This document shows positions 1 to 6,217 of a stretch of 11,281 bases of DNA, piece by piece. Origin of the DNA: an uncultured Flavobacteriales bacterium (GTDB taxonomy: Bacteria > Bacteroidota > Bacteroidia > Flavobacteriales_E > Vicingaceae); NCBI GenBank assembly GCA_913059105.1, contig CAJXRL010000070.1, positions 1-11,281 on the forward strand, in the 5' to 3' direction. The translations under genes were made by a program, and so were the position numbers. The notes below the pieces were generated by a model. That model made no database searches and was not told the origin of the DNA. It saw only the letters and a program-made list of their open reading frames with translations. Position 1 is the stretch's first letter, and every line of letters starts with the position of its first letter.

Positions 1-47
1 GAGATTTCTGCCTGTCTCGTGGGCTCGGAGATGTGTATAAGAGACAG
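1..47. other. Nextera i7 sequencing adapter (left contig end, artefact)
   Basis: This is library adapter rather than genomic DNA. Bases 1-5 match the end of the P7 flow-cell primer. Bases 6-13 (TTCTGCCT) match what I recall as the N703 index oligo. Bases 14-28 are the i7 read-2 primer tail, and 29-47 are the 19-base Tn5 mosaic end (AGATGTGTATAAGAGACAG). The same block appears inverted at the other end of the contig. An open reading frame at 19-216 on the plus strand begins inside it and is therefore spurious. Confidence 0.98.
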
Positions 48-185
48 AAATATAGCTAGGTTAGTTCTTTTGTTATTACTTATTGTTCCTATTAAATTTG
101 CAGGTTTAATACCGGTAGCTGAATTGATAATTTTTAGTCTCGTAATTCGGTCTAAATCTGCAATATCTTGTCTGTTATATTTCAT
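48..185 (-). CDS. Flavin reductase-family protein, N-terminal fragment (cut by contig end)
   Basis: The ATG at 185-183 opens a frame of 46 codons that runs without a stop to base 48, where adapter sequence replaces the gene. The peptide begins MKYNRQDIADLDRITRLK, and residues 21-46 carry an INSATGIKPANLIGT segment followed by a TNLAIF segment. I recognise this as the N-terminus of Bacteroidota flavin reductase-like proteins (FMN-binding split-barrel fold), which reduce or bind free flavin. Roughly the last three quarters of the protein would lie off the contig. The start lies one base after the stop of the photolyase-family gene, so the two are almost certainly co-transcribed. It may supply reduced flavin to the neighbouring FAD proteins, which is inference. 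Family assignment rests on 46 residues only. No FMN-binding residues can be checked. Confidence 0.72.
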
Positions 186-186
186 A

Positions 187-1668
187 TTATCTGTTCTTAT
201 TAACGTGCTTTTGTAACAAGCGTTTTTTCTCTCTTTGAACTAAAGGATGCTTTTTATGTCCCCATATTTTATCTCTAGCCAGCCTAGCGCTTTCTTGCAA
301 TGCTACAACAGGCAACGGATAATCAACGCCAATGTGGACTTCACAAAAAGTTTGTTCCATAGCCGTCATTTTCCAAGGTTCGTGAATATGAGCTTGTGGA
401 ACAGTACTAAGTTCCGGAACCCATTTTTTTATGAAAATGCCTTCGGGATCGTGCTCTTGTGAGTTTTTTACAGGATTGTACAATCGTACCGTATTAATGC
501 CCGTAGTTCCCGCTTGCATCTGAAACTGCGGATAATGTATGCCGGGTTCGTAATCTAAAAACTGTTTGGCCAAATGGTATGTACCTTCTCTCCAATCTTG
601 ATCTAGATTTAGTGTTAAAAACGAAACTAACATTGCTCGCATTCGAAAATTAATCCAGCCTGTTTGTTCAACAGCTCTCATGCAGGCATCAATGAGCGGG
701 TAACCGGTCATACCCTTTTTCCAAGCTTTAATAAATGCTTCATTTTTAGTGTGAGGCAATAACTCATAGCCTTTATTTATACATTGAGTTTCATAGCTAC
801 ATTCCATTTCAAATTTTTGTATAAAGTGACAATGCCAATGCAATCGGGTGAGCATCGCAGAGAACGCACGGCTATTTTTGGTCCCATTTGGATGCGTGCC
901 TATAAAATGAAAAGCTTGCTTAATACTCAAATTTCCCCAAGCTATGTATGGAGATAATCTGCTACAAGCCATTCTACTTTCCGTAGGTTTTGAAATGTAC
1001 TTTTGATAGTTAAACCCTCTTTGAATTGTGAATGATTTTAAATAACGCCACGCATTTTGTTCTCCTGCTGGTTGGTATTGTTTTGGGTAGGCTTCTAGTT
1101 GAGTAATTAATTTTGGCGGTAAAGAATAGGGGTGTGTTAGGGGAGTTATTTCAGAAATGGAATAAGTATTCTGCATTACTGATTGATGGATTGTGCGGTA
1201 CCATGCTGCACTCCAAGTATCTCTATTTTTAATACCCCGAATAATCCCATCACGCTGAGATTCTTGCCACGCGATGTTGTTTTCTCGACAGAATTTAGCA
1301 ATCTGTTTGTCACGTTGCCAAGTGACTTGCGTACCGCTTTCCTGAAAACTAAATACCTTTTCTATTTTAAAATATTCGACCAAATAAGTGAATACTGTTA
1401 TAGCTTCCGCATAGAAAATTTCCACTTTTCTTTGGAAAGGGTCAAGTGTTTCATTCATCGCTAGTAATGAATGGTACGCGAATTGTAAATGTCGCGTGCT
1501 TGTATCCGGGTGCACAAGTAATTTGGGTTCAAAAAGATAAATAATAATGTAGGGTACGCCCGTATTTTCTGCTTTTAAAAGTGGTTCGTGATCTTGCAAA
1601 CGAAGGTCTCGTTTTATCCATACGATATTGATAGTTTGCTTCTTCAATAGGTCAGTTCTTTTTTGCAT
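187..1668 (-). CDS. Photolyase/cryptochrome-family flavoprotein with divergent active site
   Basis: This 493-residue protein has the normal two-domain layout. The N-terminal alpha/beta antenna domain starts with VWIKRDLRLQDHE (16-28). The C-terminal FAD-binding helical domain contains GEQNAW (202-207), SRLSPYIAWGNLS (236-248), GMTGYPLIDACMRA (319-332), NPV (398-400), WVPEL (416-420) and HEPWK (429-433). By eye its numbering nearly coincides with E. coli photolyase. R344 and D372, which hold FAD, are kept, and so are W278 (for W277) and W359. Several canonical residues are replaced: E274 by R275, N341 by F, M345 by A, N378 by H, W382 by F, W384 by M, and W306 by H. Classical cyclobutane dimer repair is therefore doubtful; a cryptochrome role or another substrate is possible. 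The start overlaps the upstream photolyase-like gene by 25 bases, and a flavin reductase gene follows one base after the stop. Confidence 0.88.
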   Translation of the reverse strand: MQKRTDLLKKQTINIVWIKRDLRLQDHEPLLKAENTGVPYIIIYLFEPKLLVHPDTSTRHLQFAYHSLLAMNETLDPFQRKVEIFYAEAITVFTYLVEYFKIEKVFSFQESGTQVTWQRDKQIAKFCRENNIAWQESQRDGIIRGIKNRDTWSAAWYRTIHQSVMQNTYSISEITPLTHPYSLPPKLITQLEAYPKQYQPAGEQNAWRYLKSFTIQRGFNYQKYISKPTESRMACSRLSPYIAWGNLSIKQAFHFIGTHPNGTKNSRAFSAMLTRLHWHCHFIQKFEMECSYETQCINKGYELLPHTKNEAFIKAWKKGMTGYPLIDACMRAVEQTGWINFRMRAMLVSFLTLNLDQDWREGTYHLAKQFLDYEPGIHYPQFQMQAGTTGINTVRLYNPVKNSQEHDPEGIFIKKWVPELSTVPQAHIHEPWKMTAMEQTFCEVHIGVDYPLPVVALQESARLARDKIWGHKKHPLVQREKKRLLQKHVNKNR

Positions 1669-2762
1669 TTTTTCCAGAAGGCGAAGAATGAAGGATAATA
1701 CCCTTCAACGGAAAACATCCAATCCCTTGATTCCTCAGTTCCCCTATAATGCCTGTTTAACGGATGCTCCTTGTAATAAATAGTACCCAATGAATGCGAC
1801 TTTACTAATTCATCAAACTCACCAACATATACTTGAATATCTGCTATATTTTTTGAAAGAGCGAGTATAAAATCAATCGTCTTTTGTGATACGGGGTACT
1901 GTTTAAAATACGATGGTTCTAACAACAAAATTCTATTAGCTGAAATTTCTTTTTTCCAAAACAGGTCTAGATTATGAAAATTATAGAGTAGCGTAGGCAA
2001 GGTTTCGTCAACTAATATTGAAGGGGATGAGGGCAATGGTGTCTCTAAATTTAGAATAGTTATCTCTTGTAATACTTCAGGAATCTCAAGTGTACTAAAT
2101 GCCTCATAGGGCACATCCAAAAATGTGTTTTTTTGATTTGTATAGCAGTATTTATTGATGTTTTCTTGATTAGCATAATACTTCTTATTGCTGTTCGCTC
2201 CTGCGACCCATTGCCAACTTAACGCATTGCTTGCCCAATCTGCATCCAACAGATGATAATACATCCATTGTGCAGGTAATTTCCAATGGCTCTGGGCTAT
2301 ATTGCAAGCCATTGATGCAAGGTACATTCGCATGTGATTATGTAAATACCCTGTCTTGTAAAAAGTGCTAATCGCGATATCTATAGCTTCAATTCCCGTA
2401 GATGCCTTTGCAATAGCTTCTGGAATATCAGTATTTGAAACAGGGGTTTGTTTGTTTCTTATATCGGTATTAATGTCATCGCCTTTAGCAATCCAAACCT
2501 GCTGCCAATAGTCTCGCCAAGCGAGTTCTTGAATGAATTTTTCAATAACTTCAGGTTTATGCCCTTGTTTTAATATTTTTGAAAGAATCTGTTTTGTCGA
2601 AATAACTCCACGAGAAATATAGGGCGATAGATGTGTAACAGCACCATCTATAAAATTTCTAGTTTTACCATACTTTAAAGGATTGATACCTCGAACACGT
2701 TGTTCTATTTCATTGTAAGTAGTTGGAAACAATGGCGTTTTATTCTTAAACAAATCATTCAT
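1644..2762 (-). CDS. Antenna-less photolyase-family FAD-binding protein
   Basis: This 372-residue protein lacks the usual N-terminal antenna domain and enters the FAD-binding helical domain almost at once: TRNFIDGAVTHLSPYISRG (34-52), ELAWRDYW (79-86), HNHMRM (141-146), DADWASNALSWQW (173-185), and a YANQENINKY segment (196-205). By eye it keeps the canonical photolyase residues: E79 (E. coli E274), W82 (W277), N142 (N341), R145 (R344), M146 (M345), W160 (W359), D173 (D372), N179 (N378), W183 (W382) and W185 (W384). I see no equivalent of the outer tryptophan W306. Residues 255-372 form a further block with strand-like segments (RILLLEP 277-283, IQVYVGEF 309-316, TIYYKE 327-332) that could be a small alpha/beta domain. 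The ATG overlaps the stop of the DUF2805 gene by one base (TAATG), and the 3' end overlaps the next gene by 25 bases. DNA repair or light sensing is inferred. Confidence 0.82.
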   Translation of the reverse strand: MNDLFKNKTPLFPTTYNEIEQRVRGINPLKYGKTRNFIDGAVTHLSPYISRGVISTKQILSKILKQGHKPEVIEKFIQELAWRDYWQQVWIAKGDDINTDIRNKQTPVSNTDIPEAIAKASTGIEAIDIAISTFYKTGYLHNHMRMYLASMACNIAQSHWKLPAQWMYYHLLDADWASNALSWQWVAGANSNKKYYANQENINKYCYTNQKNTFLDVPYEAFSTLEIPEVLQEITILNLETPLPSSPSILVDETLPTLLYNFHNLDLFWKKEISANRILLLEPSYFKQYPVSQKTIDFILALSKNIADIQVYVGEFDELVKSHSLGTIYYKEHPLNRHYRGTEESRDWMFSVEGYYPSFFAFWKKCKKELTY

Positions 2763-3049
2763 TAGCGCTTACTGATTTTATTTCCTGAAATAGCCTTTTG
2801 CCGTGAACATTTAAAACGTGTAATATCTGGATTCCGTTTTTTAAGATGCTTTTTGCTTATGCCACTATTCACACGTTTACGCCATCGCTTAAAACTTGAC
2901 TCCTTAAGATTCGCTCTCATTACTTTAATAACCTGTTTCCCGGGCAATCCAAACTGAAAAAGTATGGCTTCAAAGGGTGTGCGGTCTTCCCAAGCCATCT
3001 CAATAATACGGTCTAATTCTATTTCTGTGTATGCTGTATTCTTGGTCAT
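2762..3049 (-). CDS. DUF2805 / TIGR03643-type small protein
   Basis: This 95-residue basic protein matches the DUF2805 (TIGR03643) family, whose biochemical function I do not know. It opens MTKNTAYTEIELDRIIEMAW and continues with EDRTPFEAI (21-29), QFGL (32-35), VIKVMRANLK (40-49), SFKRWRKRV (52-60) and a lysine/arginine-rich tail ending NKISKR. The acidic first half followed by a helix-turn-helix-like and very basic second half suggests nucleic acid contact, which is inference. The frame stays open upstream to a possible ATG at 3205, but those 52 residues look unlike protein of this family and the family-like start is the ATG at 3049, so I use the shorter form. It is translationally coupled (TAATG) to the antenna-less photolyase-family gene, making it the first gene of the flavin/light unit. 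Confidence 0.8.
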   Translation of the reverse strand: MTKNTAYTEIELDRIIEMAWEDRTPFEAILFQFGLPGKQVIKVMRANLKESSFKRWRKRVNSGISKKHLKKRNPDITRFKCSRQKAISGNKISKR

Positions 3050-3192
3050 TAATTTTCTAGTTTTTGCCAATTTTGGCCTGCCTATAAATAAAACCAACCT
3101 AAGGCATTTAAGTTGCATCGGTTTACAGCAATTATAGAAAAAAACGATTCTACATTCTCTCTTTTTTATAAGTGCTAGCTTTCCCCCGCTGC

Positions 3193-3211
3193 CGCACGAT
3201 TGCATCGTGTG
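3193..3211. repeat. Compact inverted repeat (hairpin)
   Basis: The arms CGCACGAT and ATCGTGTG flank a three-base TGC spacer, giving eight consecutive pairs, one of them G-T. It lies about 145 bases upstream of the DUF2805 start inside a locally GC-rich patch and has no following T-run in either direction, so it is not an obvious terminator. It could be an operator dyad or part of a leader RNA. No known motif is recognised. Confidence 0.45.
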
Positions 3212-3235
3212 TGTAACATGAAATAGAAAGGAAGA

Positions 3236-3255
3236 CCAATTCAGTATTGAGTTGG
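3236..3255. repeat. Inverted repeat CCAATTCA-GTAT-TGAGTTGG
   Basis: Eight paired positions, one a T-G pair, surround a four-base GTAT loop. On the plus strand a short T-run follows after a few bases (3261-3266 region). On the minus strand the downstream sequence is pyrimidine-rich but lacks a clean T-run. It could be a weak terminator or a regulatory dyad upstream of the DUF2805-photolyase unit. Confidence 0.4.
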
Positions 3256-3346
3256 CTTGTATATTTTTGGGGTGCTAATAAATTTAAATAGTCATATTAT
3301 TAGGAGTGTGCGCATGAATTACAAATTCCGAATCTTTAATTCATCT

Positions 3347-3389
3347 GAAAAATTTAAAAATCGATAGTCTCCATTGCTGATAAACTACC
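3347..3389 (-). terminator. Candidate intrinsic terminator of the sulfite unit
   Basis: Reading the minus strand, GGTAGTTT and AGACTATC (3389-3363) can pair across an 11-base loop with two wobble pairs, and the stem is followed by GATTTTTAAATTTTT (3362-3348). It starts five bases after the sulfurtransferase stop codon, where the unit would be expected to end. The stem is modest in GC, so efficiency is uncertain. Confidence 0.5.
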
Positions 3390-3394
3390 TTATC

Positions 3395-4342
3395 TTAATG
3401 CATTTGTAGCGTTGCACTGTCTTTTTTAGAGGGTAAGTCATCAAAATAACTCCACTCTGTCCAGGAGCCATCATAATTTTTCACATTTGTATAATTTAAT
3501 AATTGTGTCAATACAAAAGTGGTATGAGCTGAGCGCACACCACTATGACAGTAAACAATTACTGGCGCATCTTTCTCTATCTGCAATTGACTATAAATAG
3601 ATTCCAATTCTTCAAGAGATTTTGTTTTTTTATCACCATTGTAGTCTATAGCTTCTGCCCAATCTATATGAATGCTATTATTGATTCTTCCTCCTTTTGC
3701 TGCACCTTTTTTTTGTCTTTTTCCTGAAAACTCATCAAGGGTTCTTGTATCTAAAATAACTGTATTTGTATTTAACGCCTTTTGCACCTCTTCTTTTGAA
3801 ACGTAATACTTCATTGAGGGCCTATCTGTAAGCTTAAAAATTGCCTTTTGAATACTTGGAATTTCCGTTGTAACTAAACCATTGTTTGCTTTCCATTCGC
3901 TAAGCCCTCCTTGTAATAATTTTAGATTGCTGAAGTCATAATTTTGCAATAACCACCATAATCTTGTTGCATTGCACAATCCATTATCATCATAAATGAT
4001 AATTGTATCATTAGTCGCAATACCTAAATTAGAAAATAAGGTTTCTATTTGACTGCGACTAGCCATCATGCCATTATAAGGATAGGATATATCTTCAATA
4101 TCTGTTCTCCAAATATTTAGAGCACCTTCTATATGTTCTTTATCATAGGCTTCTTTTTTTCTAAAATCTAAGAGTTTAATGTTTGGCTGTTTGGCTATTC
4201 TTATATATTCATCAATTTCAATTAAGTAGTCCTTTTTAATTAGCTCTTCACCTAAAATTTTATTTTCAACTTTATTCACTTTGTCTGACTCGCAAGCAGA
4301 AAGAATAAGCAAAAACAATACGATCTTAATTTTCCAATTCAT
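3395..4342 (-). CDS. Lipoprotein two-domain sulfurtransferase (TST/MST type)
   Basis: This 315-residue protein has a type II signal sequence with lipobox LILSAC, so Cys17 would be lipidated and the protein anchored in the cell envelope. Two rhodanese domains follow. In the first (about 40-155) the catalytic position is not cysteine: IIIYDDNG (114-121) replaces the active loop. The second (about 178-302) carries CHSGVRS (265-271), with Cys265 as the presumed persulfide-forming residue. This inactive-plus-active pair is the usual layout of thiosulfate and 3-mercaptopyruvate sulfurtransferases, and the length fits once the signal sequence is added. The start overlaps the 3' end of the cytochrome gene by 17 bases. 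Beside a sulfite dehydrogenase, it may release sulfite from thiosulfate or a persulfide donor, which is inference. The sequence does not distinguish the two donors firmly. Confidence 0.88.
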   Translation of the reverse strand: MNWKIKIVLFLLILSACESDKVNKVENKILGEELIKKDYLIEIDEYIRIAKQPNIKLLDFRKKEAYDKEHIEGALNIWRTDIEDISYPYNGMMASRSQIETLFSNLGIATNDTIIIYDDNGLCNATRLWWLLQNYDFSNLKLLQGGLSEWKANNGLVTTEIPSIQKAIFKLTDRPSMKYYVSKEEVQKALNTNTVILDTRTLDEFSGKRQKKGAAKGGRINNSIHIDWAEAIDYNGDKKTKSLEELESIYSQLQIEKDAPVIVYCHSGVRSAHTTFVLTQLLNYTNVKNYDGSWTEWSYFDDLPSKKDSATLQMH

Positions 4343-4793
4343 ACCAATATATGTCTAATAAATTTTCGCGTCTCCCCTTGTCCTCAATGGGATAGTTGTT
4401 GGTTAAGTAATTGACTATAATTTCTTGATTTTTTCCCAAATCCCAAAGACTTTGTGTCTCTTGCATCCACTTGATCGTTGTATTCCAACTTTCCTTGTTC
4501 ATTCGATTCTGAATAATTATTTTAGAAGAATGGCAACTCGTGCAATTATTAACGACAGTCATAAATCCTTGAGCTGCAATTAATCCAGTTCTCATGTGAA
4601 TCCCATTTTTAATTCCGGATTCAATAGTAGTTCCTGCCGCTTTATTTGTATGCGATTGATTACCCCCAAAATAGGTCTTAATCTTACTATGAAGAAAAGA
4701 GCCTGCTATAAAGACAAAAAAAAGACTAAAAAGGATTATCACCATGCGATATGCTTTTCTTTCCTGCCTCTTAAAATTATCCTCTGTAGACAT
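4326..4793 (-). CDS. Membrane-anchored monohaem cytochrome c, SorB-like
   Basis: This 155-residue protein has a basic cytoplasmic start, one membrane segment (about 17-35) with no clear cleavage site, and a soluble domain with one haem c motif CTSCH (Cys84, Cys87, His88). Met98 or Met110 may be the second axial ligand. The order SorA then cytochrome, with the ATG directly abutting the SorA stop codon (TAA-ATG), strongly suggests that it takes electrons from the molybdenum subunit and passes them to the respiratory chain on the outer face of the cytoplasmic membrane. The segment after the haem motif (WNTTIKWMQ, about 103-111, then a repeat-like VNYLTNNYP) resembles small cytochrome subunits of sulfite dehydrogenases. 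Partner assignment is by context, not by a specific subunit signature. Confidence 0.82.
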   Translation of the reverse strand: MSTEDNFKRQERKAYRMVIILFSLFFVFIAGSFLHSKIKTYFGGNQSHTNKAAGTTIESGIKNGIHMRTGLIAAQGFMTVVNNCTSCHSSKIIIQNRMNKESWNTTIKWMQETQSLWDLGKNQEIIVNYLTNNYPIEDKGRRENLLDIYWYELEN

Positions 4794-6014
4794 TTAATTT
4801 ACTTTTACTGCAATTCTATGACACGCATTATTTAAATACCCTTTAGGGTTCCACCCTGGTACTATCATGGGTTGTGCAGCGCCTAGAGCATCCGTTGCCT
4901 TTGCCCAAACTTCGTAATAGCCTTTTTCTGGGAAGTTTATTGTTGCTTTAAAATGTTGCCAAGCTAATCGATTTGCAGGCTTTTCAATAGCACAGGATGT
5001 CCAGGTAGAACCAAAATCGATAGAATATTCCATTTTGTTAACCTCCAGATCTCCAGCCCAAGCATGACCTCTAATTGTTAAGGCTTGTCCTTTTTTTATC
5101 ATTGCGCCAGATTTTGGATAAGTAATTAAAGATTTTACAGGCATAGATTCAATAATGCACATATTCTCATCTTTCACTTTTTCCCCTGGAGCAATTGGTT
5201 CACAAGGTATTCTATAGGAAGCCCCTTCCATTTTTGCACCATCATGGATTCTGTTACGGACACTAATTCTATTCACCCATTTTCCGGAAACCGAGGCTGG
5301 CCATCCACCTACTACCAAACGTAATGGATAACCATGTACTAAAGGAATAGCTTCTCCATTCATTTTGAATGCCAAAATAGTTTCATCTTGAAGCGCTTTT
5401 GACATAGGGCATCCTCTGGAAATAGTCTCTTTATTAGAGTTTCCAGTTAAATGAATATCTGTAGCATGGAAACCTATATACACAGCATCACTTTTAATAC
5501 CTGCATCTTCTAAAACATCTTTTAATCGAACACCTGTCCAAGTGGCACAGTGCACTGCACCGATTGTCCATTGATTTCCTTTTGCAGGTGGATTAAATTC
5601 ACTTCTCCCATTTCCTCCACATTCTATAGTTAATTGGTAAGTATGAAGCTTAAATTTTGATTGTAAATCAGCTAAGGTATATGTTGTTTTGTCAATGACA
5701 GATTCTCCATCTATTGTTAGTGTCCATTTTTTTGCATCAAGGTCTTCAGGTAATAATCCATTATTTCTAACAAACATAGCTGAGTTGGGTGTGATTTTAT
5801 CATCCAACAAATGTGCTTTTGCTTCTATATTCCAAGGTTTGTCATTGAGCACAATCATATCCTCGTGCTTATTAAATATTTTAAACGGATCCGAGTCTTC
5901 CAAAGCCAGAGGCATGTATCCTTCCAGTAAATTTGCGCCAAAAATAATTTTTGATCCAATAAGTGTCGCAAATACACTCAATGTTGATTTTTTAACAAAA
6001 TCTCTTCTTTTCAA
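4794..6014 (-). CDS. SorA-like sulfite dehydrogenase, molybdenum subunit
   Basis: This 406-residue enzyme oxidises sulfite to sulfate using molybdopterin-bound Mo. A twin-arginine signal (KRRDFVKKS, 2-10, then a hydrophobic run) indicates folded export by Tat. The sulfite oxidase fold (about 55-290) contains FVRNNG (81-86), the Mo-ligating loop ECGGNGR (Cys132, Arg137), TWTGVRLKDVL (158-168) and GYPLRLVVGGWP (228-239). The C-terminal dimerisation domain (about 295-405) ends with WNPKGYLNN (388-396). The RNN triplet stands where many sulfite oxidases have RNH, so a substrate-pocket histidine is asparagine here. The frame has no upstream ATG before a stop at 6036-6038, and the next internal ATG (Met34) would remove the Tat motif. 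TTG at 6014 is therefore the likely start. The length is typical of SorA proteins. The protein depends on the Moco genes encoded just upstream. Confidence 0.9.
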   Translation of the reverse strand: MKRRDFVKKSTLSVFATLIGSKIIFGANLLEGYMPLALEDSDPFKIFNKHEDMIVLNDKPWNIEAKAHLLDDKITPNSAMFVRNNGLLPEDLDAKKWTLTIDGESVIDKTTYTLADLQSKFKLHTYQLTIECGGNGRSEFNPPAKGNQWTIGAVHCATWTGVRLKDVLEDAGIKSDAVYIGFHATDIHLTGNSNKETISRGCPMSKALQDETILAFKMNGEAIPLVHGYPLRLVVGGWPASVSGKWVNRISVRNRIHDGAKMEGASYRIPCEPIAPGEKVKDENMCIIESMPVKSLITYPKSGAMIKKGQALTIRGHAWAGDLEVNKMEYSIDFGSTWTSCAIEKPANRLAWQHFKATINFPEKGYYEVWAKATDALGAAQPMIVPGWNPKGYLNNACHRIAVKVN

Positions 6015-6104
6015 AATGAATAAATAAACAGGTTCCTAAAATAAAATTTCAAGTTATGTAATTATTGTCGAAATCACTTAATAAAGCCAATTTGTACATC
6101 AATA

Positions 6105-6124
6105 TAACCAGTTGCTATTGGTTA
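6105..6124. promoter_or_regulatory. Dyad TAACCA-N8-TGGTTA upstream of sorA-like gene
   Basis: Perfect six-base arms are separated by GTTGCTAT, about 90 bases upstream of the apparent TTG start. The minus-strand sequence TATATTG (6106-6100), close to a Bacteroidota -7 element, abuts the dyad, so a bound regulator could act on this promoter. It does not resemble the ModE consensus. It may be chance in AT-rich DNA. Confidence 0.35.
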
Positions 6125-6217
6125 ATCATTAGATAAAAATAAGAGTCCACATTTATTTTTGTTAGCCTTCCATATTTATAAAGAATCAAGGTGTTTTGGT
6201 TTTTCTATCTAATAAAT

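Larger units (their letters stand above)
3050..3394. other. Gene-free stretch between sulfite and photolyase units
   Basis: I find no convincing gene in these 345 bases. They contain a candidate terminator for the sulfite unit (3347-3389), two compact hairpins (3193-3211 and 3236-3255), and the presumed promoter region of the DUF2805 gene. On the minus strand TATAATTG (3136-3129) is one mismatch from the Bacteroidota -7 consensus TAnnTTTG, but no -33 element is evident. The patch at about 3175-3210 is noticeably more GC-rich than its surroundings. A 17-codon plus-strand frame at 3314-3367 is too short to support. Confidence 0.6.

Noticed and set aside
19..216. Plus-strand 65-residue hydrophobic ORF
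   Set aside because: Its start lies in adapter sequence and its body is the reverse strand of the truncated flavin reductase gene.
3050..3205. 52-residue N-terminal extension of the DUF2805 gene
   Set aside because: The added residues are cysteine-rich, do not resemble the family, and cover two-thirds of the presumed promoter region; the ATG at 3049 gives the family-like start.
3314..3367. 17-codon plus-strand frame preceded by AGGAG
   Set aside because: It is too short, has no recognisable content and lies opposite the candidate terminator.
5689..6027. 112-residue plus-strand ORF opposite the SorA-like gene
   Set aside because: It is a shadow of a well-supported gene with clear motifs on the other strand.
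6129..6212. Inverted TTAGATAAAAA / TTTTTCTATCTAA arms about 60 bases apart downstream of moaCB
   Set aside because: The arms are AT-only, imperfect and widely spaced, so a functional terminator or repeat is not supported.
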